Shown piece by piece: positions 1 to 14,224 of a stretch of DNA of 64,000 nt (position 1 is the stretch's first letter; each line of letters begins with the position of its first letter). The stretch is from Lycorma delicatula. Its lineage: Eukaryota; Arthropoda; Insecta; Hemiptera; Fulgoridae. The stretch covers positions 136,471,036 to 136,535,035 of the forward strand of contig NC_134458.1 in NCBI RefSeq assembly GCF_047948215.1, in the 5' to 3' direction. Both the position numbers and the translations under genes were made by a program. The notes under the pieces are model-generated. The model did not search any database. It was given only the letters and a program-made list of their open reading frames with translations, and was not told where the DNA came from.

Positions 1-729
1 TCGTTCCCTTAACAATGTATTTTATAAACTTATATATAATAATATTTATTTTATAAAATTTTTAGTAATACTGCTACTATTTCACCTATAAATAAATTTA
101 CGATTAATCAAAAAATTCATTAGGATGTATTATTTGATATTCCACAACTAATTTATTTAGAATATAGGCCTATATACTTCAAAACTTTATCTTACCAAAA
201 TACGTATACTTTTTTCAATTAAAATAAATAAAATTAAAATATTACATTAGTAAAATAAACTTATAATAATTTATATATCAAAAATATTTTCAAAAATTTT
301 TTTAATGTAACTTTATTTTAAGATAAAAAAAATACCCCTAGAAATAATTTTATATTATTTATTGAAAATAATTATAATTTCATTGTAATATAATAATAAT
401 AATAATTACTATTTCATTTATTAAGTTTTTATATTAATATTATTAATTGTAACAATAGTTGTGTAATAAATTTGAATATAATATTAACTATTGTAATGGT
501 AATGATGATGATGATGATTGATAATGATGATGATGATGAAAAAATTGTTAATGTATATTATTTAAATATATAAATAAAAAAAGAATATTAGTTAATACAT
601 TTTTAATATTATTTATTTCAAATATGTCAATGGTCATATGATTACTGGTGTATTATAAATGATGAAAATTAGTTTACCATTAATTAATAAACTATAAATT
701 AATTACTTAAGTACATTAATTATTGTTAA

Positions 730-762
<33 letters not shown>

Positions 763-2690
763 ATAAAAGTTACTGAAAATTTGAAAAGAAAATTATTATA
801 ACATTTGTAATACAATTGTATACAATCATACATTTTGAAAAAAAACAATCTCATAGTTATACATACAAAAAAAGAAAACAAATTATAATATTTGTATTGT
901 AAATTATCAATATTATTTATTAACACAAATAATTGCAATATATATATAAAACAAGAAACTGATTCGAATTCTTATACTTTAAATAAAATATGTAGTCATT
1001 ATTTTATAAATTTGTTAATAAAATTATTAAATTATTTGTTTAATACAATTATTATTAAATTTATGAACAGTATTGTAACTGTTATTATTATTATTGTTAT
1101 TTTTAAAAGATTCGTATACGCTCCAGTAATTAAATAATTATTTACTATTATAATGGTAATAAAAAAAAAAAAATAGGATTAATTAATTAACATAATTTTT
1201 AAAAGCATAATATTGTAATTAAGATTTGAGGAATAAAAATGTATTTTATATGTTGTAATATTATATTTTTATTTCGTCACAATGCGTTTGAAAAATCTTT
1301 CAGTATACCCGTAGATTATAAAAATTGTTATGGATTATTATTTACAATAATATTAATAATAAATTTTAAAAATCAATTAATTAAAACAAGTATTAACTAT
1401 TTTTAATATTATAATTCAAACATAAATCGGATATGTGTAATATACTTAAGACAAAATAAAAAGCCTATTAATTGCTTAAATTACTTATATATGTGCAGTC
1501 TGTATTTACAAATGATATGTATATATATATATATCTTTTTATTTTAATAAAATATAATTAACTTAAGAAGAAAAAAGTTAAATTAATTTCAGTCGGCATT
1601 ATTTAAATCCAAAAATTTGTATTTGCCAAAACTGGACAAAAAAAATTTTGTACACCACGTTAAATACAAGATAAGGATGACGTTTTAAAAATTTGGAATT
1701 TTTTAGTTAAGCATAAGAAATTAGATGAAAAATAAACTAGAATTTAGGAAGATCATTTTTATTACTTTAATAATATTAATAGTGGCAATAATAACTATAT
1801 AATCACGATTAAATTTGCTTTTCATACACTTTTTTTTAATAATATATCAATAAATTTTTCACAAAAATATTTGGCTTTAAATTATGAATTTCTTTAAAAT
1901 TATTATTTAAACGTAATAAATAGTAATATGATGCTTTATACAGCTCCCAATAATAATATTGGCAAATATTCACAGATAACCAAAATATGGTAACCGAACC
2001 TGTTTTATCGTTAATTTTGAAATAAAATTTCAAAATTAAATTATTAAAAATCAATATTCGATTTCGATTTATTCTGTTATGAACCCTCTTAAAACAAAAA
2101 AGGCTCTTATAAAAAAAAAAACAAAAAAAAACAATATTTAGTCAAGTTATGAGTTATTAATACATTATTTTTTCACATTTAGAATATACTATATTTATAC
2201 ATAAATAACTACAATAAATCTAATAATAAAATTCTAAGGAAACTAAATTGCAAATGATAAACTATAATTATTAAGAATTCCCAATTTAATCTTCTTACAC
2301 TTGAATAACAGTTATTTATAAAATTAAAATATATTTTAGTTATATTCAAAAAAAAAAAAAGGCATAGATTCAATCAACATTTGAATATGTATAGCATAAT
2401 CTGGCTTTTAATAATTTTTTTAATATACTGAGATATTTTTTTTGAAAATACAAAGTTATTATTTTTAAGTATGTAAGTCATAATAAAAAGAAAAGCTTTA
2501 GTTTTATTTTAACATTCAAATTTCAATTTATAAAAATAATTTTTTCCTACTTCTAAACTGAAACTTGTATGTAATATACTGTTTATATAATAAAATGATT
2601 ATTTTATCAAAATTAATTGAAATTTTTAAACAGATTTATTATGGCTACTTAAAATTGAATGTACTGTAAGTGTAAACTTACTGCGTAATT
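1..2690. other. AT-rich intergenic DNA, no gene seen
   Basis: Very AT-rich low-complexity sequence with short microsatellites, for example a TGATGA-type run near 499-538 and a TTA run near 728-762. Open frames here are short, lysine/isoleucine/asparagine-rich products of AT bias and show no recognisable domain. I see no splice-bounded exon, RNA gene or transposon protein. Confidence 0.6.
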
Positions 2691-3161
2691 AATTAAATTT
2701 ATTACAACATAACCGGGTGTGATGAACAACGTATTACTGTACCGTCTGTTAGCTACTAAATAATAACAATAATAATAATAATATTAATAATATCGCTATA
2801 TTTTACGAATAAACTAAAGTACGCATAATATATTATTATGTCAATCGTAATGCGGAATTTGCGACAACAACAACAAACATGATGGGAACATTTCTGTTTG
2901 ATTTATATGACGCGTAGTGTGGTAGTAGCATCATGGGATATCACTGAAATTAGTCCCTAAACTCCAGTGGAGTGCGCTCTAGTGCGAGTGCCAAATGATA
3001 TAATGCATACAATTAATATTATTGAGTAACATAAATAAAGGTAATTAGTAAGACAGTGGCTGGATGGTAGTTTGGTTGTGGTTCGAGTAACGCTAATGTA
3101 TTTTCACGAGTTTGTGCGGTGCACAGTTGTGACGGTATGCGGTTCCGTACTTGTTTGTGAT

Positions 3162-3193
<32 letters not shown>

Positions 3194-4190
3194 ACAGAAT
3201 ACACATACACGCGATACACAAATATAATTTTATATATATGTATATATATATTTATTTATGTGTATGTATGTGTACGTTGTCACACTCAGTAGCTCGGGTT
3301 CACGGGTTGTCGTATTACTCCTTTTAGTCTTTGGTGACTTGACTTGTTGTGGGCGAAGCAATGAGGAGATGTCATAGCCCACACAACGTCATCCCAGCGT
3401 TCTGAGTAAAACTGGTTTTGTAAATGATGGCCGATAGACAAACACATACATACACACACGCGCATGCACACACACACACACAATGTCTGTCCATCTATAT
3501 GTCCTTCTACTTATCCGAGTCGGGTGATTTACACCGGACAAGTTTTAAATGTAGATGGATATGTCGCTCGATCTTTTTATCACATACTTTACCTTTGCTT
3601 TAACCCCACCTCTTATTATAGACAACGTTACTGTCAACCGCTTCGTCACCGGTTCGTAATCATTGTCGTCGCACCTTCGATCACTTTTTCGTTCTCCCCC
3701 CTCTATTCGATCGGCCGGATTAGTCGTCAAACACGATTACCACCTTTCTAGACAGTAACATCGACACGGACGTGAAGAAATAGCTGGCAAACTGCAATAA
3801 TTACTTCTTAGTTCTTGTTTTTGTTGTAGTAAGATGGATAAAGAATTGCGTCTGTACCTTTCTAGAAGTTATAAATATTAGAACAAAAGAACTGAACGAG
3901 CCGGTTGCTTATATCTCTCTCCCCCCTCCGCCAACCCTAATATCTTTTTTTATCCCCTCCCACCGATCAACCCTTTTCACTTCGTTTTTCCTTCTATTTA
4001 TTCTTTCTTAATCTTTGTTTCGTTCTGTTCTTTACTTACACATTTTCTTATCCTTGCCTTTCCCTTTGTTTCTTTCTCAACACTTTTAATACCATACATC
4101 CTTTTACAATCTCTCTTCCCACCGCATTCTTATATCATTCGTTTTTCTTTTCTCACTCGTTCGATCTCATCCGTTTTCGTACTGTGAATA
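2691..4190. promoter_or_regulatory. GC-richer island, candidate host regulatory or untranslated region
   Basis: Composition changes clearly from the AT-rich flanks: many CG dinucleotides and mixed-complexity sequence at 2,700-3,160 and 3,290-3,800, then a C/T-rich tract on the + strand at about 3,900-4,180. CA/TG microsatellites lie at 3,160-3,195 and 3,440-3,482. No open frame resembles a known protein, and I see no transposon motif. It could be a promoter with a 5' untranslated exon, an enhancer, or an old repeat. The call rests on composition only. Confidence 0.25.
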
Positions 4191-4207
4191 TATATATATA
4201 TATATAT
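4189..4207. repeat. (TA)n microsatellite
   Basis: Uninterrupted TA dinucleotide run at the 3' edge of the C/T-rich tract. Confidence 0.85.
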
Positions 4208-4435
4208 CTCATTCTATTCACACTTTAATCACGATACTATAAATCCAATGTCGTGAACCATCAATAGCCTCTTTGCTCGTTCTTTCGACCCCGTGTTGTT
4301 CCATTACATTAACATTAAATACTATCCGACTAGTATCCTAACAAAACTGACTAACCAATACACAATACAATTCTAATCGCAACAAAACAATATATTAAAT
4401 AAAACTCGTGAATATAATATAACAATACTAATTAA

Positions 4436-5880
<1,445 letters not shown>

Positions 5881-6240
5881 AAGTGCTGGGCAACGTCAAC
5901 ATTGGACAGTCACAGCCTTCTGTATAAATCATCATTATTACCGTGGATACCACTATAAATCTCCCACTTCTCATCCTTTTTTTTCCTCTCATCCCCCCAG
6001 CCTATTTTATTCTTTATCTCTTTTCTCTATTTCTAGACACATCATTCCCAGTGATGACACAACTCTGTCAACCGAGGCACTGCTCACAATTCACCTGTCG
6101 TCTTGCACAACGTATTATTACCAGACATATCTTTATGTCACAACCTTCTTCATTCTTTGTTTTATTCTTTATTTTACGTCCTTTTTATTTTTCTCAAGAC
6201 CATACTAAATTGAATCCCCCCCCCCCAAAAAAAAACCTTA
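5881..6240. promoter_or_regulatory. Pyrimidine-rich island on + strand, possible regulatory DNA
   Basis: A mixed-complexity stretch (5,881-5,945 and 6,050-6,120) surrounds a C/T-rich run and ends in a C9/A9 homopolymer junction at about 6,219-6,237. The apparent open frame across it is rich in Pro, Leu and Phe, as expected from polypyrimidine DNA, so I do not call a gene. Similar C/T-rich islands occur at 3,900-4,180 and 7,720-7,815, and a G/A-rich one at 34,300-34,450. Confidence 0.2.
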
Positions 6241-7690
6241 TAGCAAAAATTTATTTAATTCATTAGTTATAATATTCCACTACACTAGATATTTAATTTA
6301 CTTATCTAAGAAATGTTTAACGTGTTCAGAGCTGCGCAAAGAATAAAAAATTCAATTCCTAACATAAAATCTGTTTCTTTTTATAATTCGATTAAATTAA
6401 AATTTTATAAGTAAAGTAACACTGTTTCTCTAAATTTAAAACAATTACATCACCGAAAATTATTGTCTGTATAGCTTCAATTAAAGGTCTATACTATAGT
6501 AATATAGTATAGACCTTGATATTAGTCTATACAGTAGTATAAACTGCTGTTAGAAGTCTACAAACTACTAAAAAACAACAGAGCTATTTTTCTATTTTTA
6601 AACTAATAAATTTTTGCTGACTCTATAATAGTAATTTTTTATTTTTATTAAAAAAAAAACATCAACCTTAATATAATAGCTGTAAAAAGATTTTATCATG
6701 TTTTGTCGTGACATAAAATTATAACTACAATTCCCCAGAATTGGTGCCATTTTCACCAATTTATGCTTTAAATTTTATCAATCTTCTTGTATACAAAAAT
6801 AAATTTTAACAAGTTTATACAACACTATTAGGATCTTCAAAAATTTAAACGGAAAATTCTCATCTAAGGAAATTTTAAAGATTTAAATAAATCATGTTCA
6901 GTAAAATATAATTTGCAAATATACACACGTAAGTTGTATAGATGGATGTTGTGTATTTACTTACAAGTTGTGTTTGAATCCCAGTTACCTAACTGACAAA
7001 AAAAATGTATAACCGTAAAAGGGAATAGACCAGTAGTTATCAATGAAATAATAAATAATTTATTATTTTTTAAATATTTTCGTTGGAGAACAGAGTGATC
7101 TTTACTTTTCATTGTAGTAAAATACCTTAAAAAAATTACAGGAAATAAATGTTTTTATTAAATTGTTGGATAATTACGAAGTTAAAAGTAAATCGCCTAC
7201 TTTTAAAATGGCGGGTGCCCTTTTTAAATCGTATTTTTTATATTATTAATACTATTAAAGGTTTTCTTGGATTCATCTACAAAATGGAATTCTATTTTTT
7301 TTTTAAACCCATCACTAAATATTGTTTATCTTTCTTGCTATATGTATTATCTCTAAACAAATATGAAGAAAAAACTTTAAATACAACAAATAATTATAGT
7401 TAACACATATTCTATTTATAATGTAGAGAATAAACGACAATTATAAAATAATATCAATAAACAATACAAATATTAATACAGGTAATTTAAATTATATTTC
7501 AGTGGATATATAATGTAAATGACTTAATTTAAACATTTTAAAAATAAAATAGATTTTTCATTTTTAGCAATTACACGTACTTAACGGTAGATCATAACAA
7601 TAACAGTAATAGTAGTACTAATAATAAAAAGTAAGATTACTGTTTAACTGTTTAAATCTCTGTTATTTTATGTTGTGTCCTAAATAGACA
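6241..7690. other. AT-rich intergenic DNA, one hairpin, no gene seen
   Basis: AT-rich. The only structured element is the hairpin at 6,484-6,517, listed separately. A B-box-like string at about 6,970-6,990 could be a worn SINE head but has no A box I can defend. Confidence 0.55.
6484..6517. repeat. Perfect 15-bp hairpin with 4-nt loop
   Basis: The arm at 6,484-6,498 (AAGGTCTATACTATA) is the exact reverse complement of 6,503-6,517; the loop is GTAA. A looser, related string with TCTATAC lies at 6,525-6,532. No T-tract or gene context makes it a terminator. Confidence 0.85.
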
Positions 7691-7870
7691 AATCAGATCG
7701 CGATTGATGACACAACAGCTGGCATCACAACTCATCACTCACATCTACCTCTCTTTCTTTCTCTATATAACTTCTCCCGCCATTCACTCTTTCTCTCTCT
7801 CTTAATCGCTTTTTACTATCCCTACCACGCGATCATCATTCTTTTAAAAACTAAAAACAGAATCTAACCC
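7691..7870. promoter_or_regulatory. Pyrimidine-rich island on + strand
   Basis: A mixed-complexity segment at 7,691-7,745 is followed by CT-repeat-like DNA at 7,745-7,805. On the complementary strand this gives GAGAG-type strings, the kind bound by GAGA-factor proteins in insects. That role is inference; no gene is visible next to it. Confidence 0.2.
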
Positions 7871-9101
7871 TTGGCAAAGGTTTCTGTGTCTAGTAAGACA
7901 TATAAAATTAATAATGATCATTTTTATATGTAGTTGGTTAAAGGTAGACTTGAATATTTTTGTATAGATAAACTTATGTTGTTCTTCAAACTGAAAAATA
8001 GGTAGTTAATTATATGAACATTTTTAGGTTAGTTAAGGTATGTAAATATACTCTTTGTAATATAATTCACAATGTTATAAATTTTATAATTCAACGGATT
8101 TTGTTATTTTAAATTTCTTATTTATTTTTTTAATTAAATAATCTATTTTAAATTAACTTAATGTAAATAACATAATATCAATTGTATGTCACATTTTTAT
8201 GTCCATTTTTAAATAAGTTATGCAAAATGTTACATAATTATAAGACATAAAAATTAATTGTAATTATGACATAATAATTTTGCTTTTTCTTAGATTAAGT
8301 TTCGGAGAAAATAAATAAAAATAGGATGAAAAAGGAAATAACAGTAAAATTAATTGAAAGTTTAATCAACATCCACTCAAAAACGTAGTACAAGCTAAAC
8401 AACACGCAGCCTGTATTGTATTTAGTAGCATACTTGGCCTACTCTAAAATAAAATTTAAGTTATTAAAATGTGTAAGTCATCATTAGGTTTGCATAAATT
8501 TTAACTGGGAATATTAAAAAAAATCTGCATACACTTCAAATTAAAAAAATAATAATTTTTTCAATTTTTTTAAAACCATAGTTAAGCAAAAAAATAATTA
8601 TTTTCACTGAAAATCAACTTAAAAATATTTTTAATTTGCTTTTAGAATTAAGCAACTGATATTTTAAGTTACTCCAATAATTTTTTTTTACTTAAGAATG
8701 TTTTAATAATAAGAAAAAGGGTAACATACAAAAAAAGCTTAATCCTAAAAATCTATTTTTAATCAATGAAATTTATCAAGGTGATTAAGACTAAAAGTTC
8801 TATCATGGAATGAAAAAAATGATAAAAAAATATAATAGAAAAGTCTAACAAAAAGGTGTTTTTTCTTTTTTAATAATTAAAAAACATTAAAAAAGAAACT
8901 AGTGAAAACGACTTTAATCTACAAAAACAGACTGCACACATAAAAAATAAAGAAAATATGCTTTCACAAATAGTCATTTATTATTTTTTATATAATTCCT
9001 TAAGAAAATATTGCTTAAATATAAAAGAGTTTTAAAGAAGTCATGTACCCACGTTATCTTCACAATATTAGATTAGTCATATTTACGATTTTTTTTCTCA
9101 G

Positions 9102-9106
<5 letters not shown>

Positions 9107-9147
<41 letters not shown>
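9107..9147. repeat. (TA)n microsatellite
   Basis: About 41 bp of uninterrupted alternating T and A. Confidence 0.9.
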
Positions 9148-9150
<3 letters not shown>

Positions 9151-11031
9151 GATTCTTATCTGACGTAAAAACCTTGTAATTTATATGTTTGATTGTTTAG
9201 AATACTTATGAATATGATTTCAATTATTTGAAATAAGTGCATTGTTACAAGCATTACGAGTTATTTATCTCAAATATAATTTTAAAAATAAAAGCACTAA
9301 ATCAAATCGTTTTTTTGAATTTCTAAAAATGAAAGAAAGAAAAAATATATATCAAAATTATTTAAAAAGTAAAAAAAAAATTTTTTAATGTAATTTTTTT
9401 CTGTTTTTTATTTTATGCGTACATGATCTTAACAAAACCTTTTTTGCAAAAATATATATATGTATTATATTATTATTATTAGACCACAAATGAATAAATT
9501 ATGTGTTCGACTATCTGCAATAAAAGAGTTTAAAAAATGTATATAATACAAAATATAATGTAATTATTATGTTTTAATCGATGCTGAGTTTATTAATTTT
9601 TTTGTTATATTTATTAATCCCTACCTGTATATACAAAAAAGAATTAATAATGAATGGTAGGACGTAATAAAATTAAATTCAACAACAAAAAAGCAAATAA
9701 ATGACCACTGACTTATACTAAATTTTAAAGAAAACAAAATTTACATATTTTTTTTAATATATTTACGATTATTTGTAATAATAATGATGATGATGATAAT
9801 AGTTATAACAATAATAATAATGTTAATTACAATATATTTACCTTGTAAAATAAACATGTCTTCAAATATTGTATACGCTGTTATTGGTATTTTTTATTAA
9901 TTTATATTATCAACGATAATAATATTTTAAATAATATATAGTTATATGTATGTATATTATATACCATAATAAAAATAAAAAAGGGATTAAAAAAGAAACT
10001 GCAGGATAAGATTTTATTGTCAACTATTTTTATTTTTAAAAAAAATTAAACTATATAAAGAAATAAATTTTATAGCGTACAAAAATATTATTACATTTCT
10101 TACGTAAAGTTATCTGTAGTACATAAAATGTATCCAGCTTCTTTCCAGGTGTATTATAGTAAATGATTTGAGAGATGAGTTACAAGTTTTAGTGTATGCG
10201 CATAGTAGAAGAGTGATGGTTATAAAAATAAATAGTGAAAAGAAGTGTATTTAGAACTGCACATCTGAAATCTATTGCCCATGTCCAATTTTAATTGCTA
10301 TATAACGCAATAAAACAACAGAACTTTTATAACAGTACCCGTAATAAATTTCATTATTTTTTAACAATTAAAATAAATTTAAAAACTACACAAAAGTTAT
10401 TTATTTATTTATTAATTTATGTAATATACATATATAAAATATTATATTATACTATGTTAGGTAAGAAGAGGCGGCGAAGTAATTTTTAATATAAAAGACT
10501 TAAATGATGCTCTTGCGACCAAATGTCATGTATACGATTATTTAATAAATTACTAAGAATATAAAATTAATTTAATTTAATTAAAAATAGGAAGAAAAAA
10601 CATAAAAGTAATAAAAAATCAATAAAAACAAGATTCTGATTATACTACTACAATTTTTTTTTTCTCAACTCACTGATAACTAATTTTTACATCTTTTTTT
10701 TTTAATTGTATTAATTGTTTAGTATTATTGCAATTTCATTACGCCTAGAGTGTAATTGTTAAATAATTAATTAAACTTTGTATTTAATAAGATATGAAAA
10801 ACAAACAATGATGTGTGTGTATATATATATTTAAAAAAATGATATGTTGATGCAAATAATGCATGTGTTCAAAAAATGTTTATTTCTCTTTTTTTATTAT
10901 TATTTTGTTTAATATAAATAAAATATATGATAGCCTACATAATATGTTATAATAATTATATTATAATTTCTCGCGCAAACTATAATAGTATTTAATTATA
11001 ATTTAAAAAAGTTAATTTAATAATTTAAAAA

Positions 11032-11033
<2 letters not shown>

Positions 11034-11091
<58 letters not shown>

Positions 11092-11099
11092 TATATATA
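11034..11099. repeat. (TA)n microsatellite
   Basis: About 53 bp of pure TA alternation followed by a slightly interrupted stretch. Confidence 0.9.
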
Positions 11100-12036
11100 A
11101 TTCTTGTAAGTATTCTTAAAAAAAACTCAGTGATATACGATAAAAATTATAATGTATAATAATTATTAATTATATAATAAGTGTACAAAAAAATAATTAA
11201 TTAATTGATAATTATAATATTGTACTGACTACATTTCAACGATTAACCAATTTTTTTTTTTAATATTCTACATATATATAATTCGTACGGAAATATTTAT
11301 GAAAAAAAGCAATTAATTATTCAAAAATAAATTATTTTAAAAAATTGAAAAAATAATTCGTTGAAATGAAGTCAATATTTATTTATTAGTGGACAGAGCG
11401 TAATTAATGTCTAATAATATGTATATATTATTATTAATAGCCTACTACATTATTTATACATACTTCATACATACGTATATATTTAATATTACATATTATT
11501 TACCTACTGTCCACTGATAGAAAAAAAAATGCTGTTGATGTTTTCATTTATTCTAATAATAATACTATTATTAATAGGAGAAAAAACTGATTTCAATAAA
11601 ACAAGTCTTGCTGATTCGTCTTTTTTTTTTAAATTATCCATTACTCCAATTGTTAAATCCCTTTAAAGTCCTTGTAAATCCTTTTTAAATATTAAATAAT
11701 AATTTTAGATTAATTAATTTTTATTATTATTAGACTATATAGTGACTTATTTTCGTATACAAAAATAAAATCAAAATTAAAATTGTTATACTTTTCTAGT
11801 ATTGATTATTTGTTCTTATTCAGTGGAGAAATAATAATACATGAAAAAGGTTAAAAGATTTTTTAAAATCGATATTTTTACTTTTTTCTTTTCTCCCTCC
11901 CTCAAAAATCACCTCCCAAGAAACTTTTTTGATTTTTCTACGATTACTATGTTAAATGGAAGAAACTAAAAAAATTCAATTGAAAAATGTACAACTAATG
12001 AAAAGTTACCTAAGCTAATTTAGATTTTTTAGACAA

Positions 12037-12190
12037 GCCAGCATCCGGGGCGCGAGTTGTAGCGTCTCGGCCTTTCACACGGAGGTCCTGGGTTCGAATC
12101 CCGGTCAGGCATGGCATTTTTCACACATGCTACAAAAAATTCATTTCATTCTCTGCGGAATGAATTGCTTGACTGCGAACCGGGAGGTAA
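12037..12190 (+). mobile_element. tRNA-derived SINE, family A
   Basis: A tRNA-like head carries a strong RNA polymerase III B box at about 12,091-12,103 (GGTTCGAATCCCGG) with an A-box-like region about 50 bp upstream. The tRNA-unrelated body (GCATGGCATTTTTCACAC, then TTCATTTCATT) is shared with the copies at 13,506, 17,965 (-) and 57,980 (-). It ends near an A-rich run at 12,189. A functional tRNA gene is excluded because no acceptor-stem pairing or full cloverleaf is present. SINEs depend on a partner LINE for movement; the partner is not identifiable here. Confidence 0.75.
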
Positions 12191-12820
12191 AAAAAAATTT
12201 CTAAGACAAGAAGTTTTATTTTTTAGAAGCGGGGGTGAATTACGATGAAATTTTATTGTAATAATATTAAAAGTTTAAATAAAATAAAGATTTCTAAAAA
12301 ATTCCAAAGTTTAACTTTGATCGACTACCCCACTTTCAATACTGACCCCCAAAGTATTTTTTTGGGTCACTTGCACGGATACAATGCTTAGGAAGACATA
12401 AAATCAGTCTTTTAAACATGTGTAGTAAATAAAAAGATAGCTTTTTCGATTTTTGGGGAAGGGAAGAATTTCGGGAGGTAATAAAAAAAACATTTGAGAA
12501 AATTGACTCCAAAGAAACTATCTACTCCGTCTCGGAGTAGATACTGACCCCAAACTTTAATCAACAAATTGCCTCATATACACAAGTCTCTGTGCCAAAT
12601 GTCATCAAAATCGGCACAGTCAAAAAATATTAAGCTTCAAACATGACATTATACTTACACAGTACCATTTGTACGTACGATTATGTACATATTTATAAAC
12701 ATTACCTCTCACATTTTTTTGTTTTTGGGGTCCCTGGGTCATGTAATGTCGAGAAATGAAAAAAAAACCCACGTCATTTTTTGACTGATTATCATATTTC
12801 CTTCTTGAAGCATAGCCTAC
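12191..12820. repeat. Mixed-complexity DNA, probable old interspersed repeat
   Basis: This stretch is less AT-rich than its surroundings and contains G/C runs and repeat-like phrases, such as TGTCATCAAAATCGGCACAG at about 12,600. Phrases of this type (fit of 'TCATCAAAATCGG') are common near the ends of insect retroelements. No protein motif is visible. The class is unknown. Confidence 0.3.
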
Positions 12821-13505
12821 AGCTATGATAAAGTACTTATGCTGATAATCAACAATAAAAAATCTTTAAGATTCAGAGGAGGAATTTGGTAAAAATAAAT
12901 TTTCAACCACAATAAGATTAGGTTATACCAATAAACGATTACAGCCAAATAATTTACATTAAAGTTCAAACGAGGTCGAACAAATACATAATCGAATAAT
13001 TCCATCATAATGAAGGTAACCTAACCATACTACGAGAGTAAATATTTAATACGATACTATAAATAGATAATAATATCTGCTCATAATTATAATTCTTTCA
13101 ACTTGGACAATAACTATGTAATTATTTAGTGGAAGTAAAAGAATATCACCGACTACTTTATTAGAAAAAAATTAAAATTATTACCAAATTACTCAATAAA
13201 ATAATATATATAATCAACAAAAATATATTGCAACAAATTTCATCGTTGCTGCAGAATATAATAATTTTATAGAATTAGTTTAAAACTTTTTTTTCTTGCT
13301 GATTACAATTTTTTTTTAATAATAATCTTCGTTGAGTATTTTCACAGAAATTTGTTTCATTAGGACAGATTATTTTATGAAAAGAATAAATACATCTTTA
13401 AAAAATTATAAAGATAATATTTACTAAACTCACTCATAAAAATAAAATGAAACTTCTTTCCAAATCTACTCAACGAAGATAAAAATAATAGTTTAATTAA
13501 TTTTT
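12821..13505. other. AT-rich intergenic DNA, no gene seen
   Basis: AT-rich sequence. An 11-base string, CTCAACGAAGA, at 13,469-13,479 is nearly inverted to one at 13,327-13,337, suggesting a small inverted-repeat remnant. Nothing else recognised. Confidence 0.45.
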
Positions 13506-13690
13506 CCAACTTCTTGGCAGAGTGGTAACCTCTCTATCGTCTTCTCTTTCATCCGCAGGTTCTAGGTTAAATTCCCAGTCATTGGGAATTGAATTTAGAC
13601 ATTGGGAATTGTACATGGGCAATTTTTTCACACGATACAAGAAATTCATTTCATTATCATCCATCGGCAGCCGTTACAGGATGACAACTA
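13506..13690 (+). mobile_element. tRNA-derived SINE, family A, diverged
   Basis: An A-box-like string (TTGGCAGAGTGGTAACC) at 13,514-13,530 is followed by a degraded B box (GGTTCTAGGTTAAATTCCCAG) near 13,559. The body 'TTTTTTCACACGATACAAGAAATTCATTTCATT' type matches the family A copy at 12,037. A short internal duplication of CATTGGGAATTG occurs at about 13,580-13,610. The 61-codon frame over it is a by-product and not a gene. Confidence 0.65.
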
Positions 13691-13956
13691 AACAAAGCGG
13701 AATATAGAGTTGTTAATTGTTGCTAGGCTTCCTTTCTTCAAATCAATTATAGATATTTAATTATTAAAAAACATTTAAAACAAATTTACAGAATACATAG
13801 TATAAAAACACTTTATTTTACATACACGTCCATTAGGTTTCTTTACTGTAATATTCAAAAGAACTTTTTTTTTCTTTAAGATCATTGGGATTAAATTATT
13901 CATTTGAAGCACAATATTCAAAGGATGGATTTTTAAACGGTATTGTTTTTATGATA

Positions 13957-14224
13957 AAATATTTAACATGAAACTACATAAAATATATTTTAAAAAGCAC
14001 GGATAGACTGACCTATTATATTCTGAAATCTTTTCTACTATGATAAGAGGATTTAAGAAAAAGTAAAAATTCACTTTACAACATCAACGAAAATATTTAA
14101 CATGAAACTACATAAAATATATTTTAAAAAGCACGGATGGACTGACCTATTATATTCTGAAATCATTTCTACTATAATAAAAGGATTTAAGAAAAAGTAA
14201 AAATTTACTTTAAAACATCAATGA
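13957..14224. repeat. Tandem duplication, two units of about 134 bp
   Basis: Unit 1 (13,957-14,090) and unit 2 (14,091-14,224) align throughout with only a handful of substitutions, for example GATAGACTG versus GATGGACTG. Both begin AAATATTTAACATGAAAC and end near ACATCAAYGAAAAT. Divergence is low, so the duplication is fairly recent. No coding content. Confidence 0.9.

Larger units (their letters stand above)
7871..12036. other. AT-rich intergenic DNA with TA microsatellites, no gene seen
   Basis: Long low-complexity AT-rich stretch. It holds (TA)n runs at 9,107-9,147 and 11,034-11,099 and small ATG/ATT runs near 9,780-9,830. Open frames are short and compositionally driven. Nothing resembling an exon or transposase was seen. 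Confidence 0.6.

Noticed and set aside
726..1137. Open frames of 70-81 codons in the first kilobase
   Set aside because: Composition is Ile/Asn/Lys/Phe-rich, as AT-rich DNA gives by chance; one ends in a poly-Ile run from an ATT microsatellite.
6484..6517. Rho-independent-type terminator
   Set aside because: The genome is eukaryotic, no gene precedes the hairpin and no T tract follows.
12037..12115. Possible tRNA gene
   Set aside because: The B box is good, but stems do not close and the same text recurs with a SINE body elsewhere in the window.
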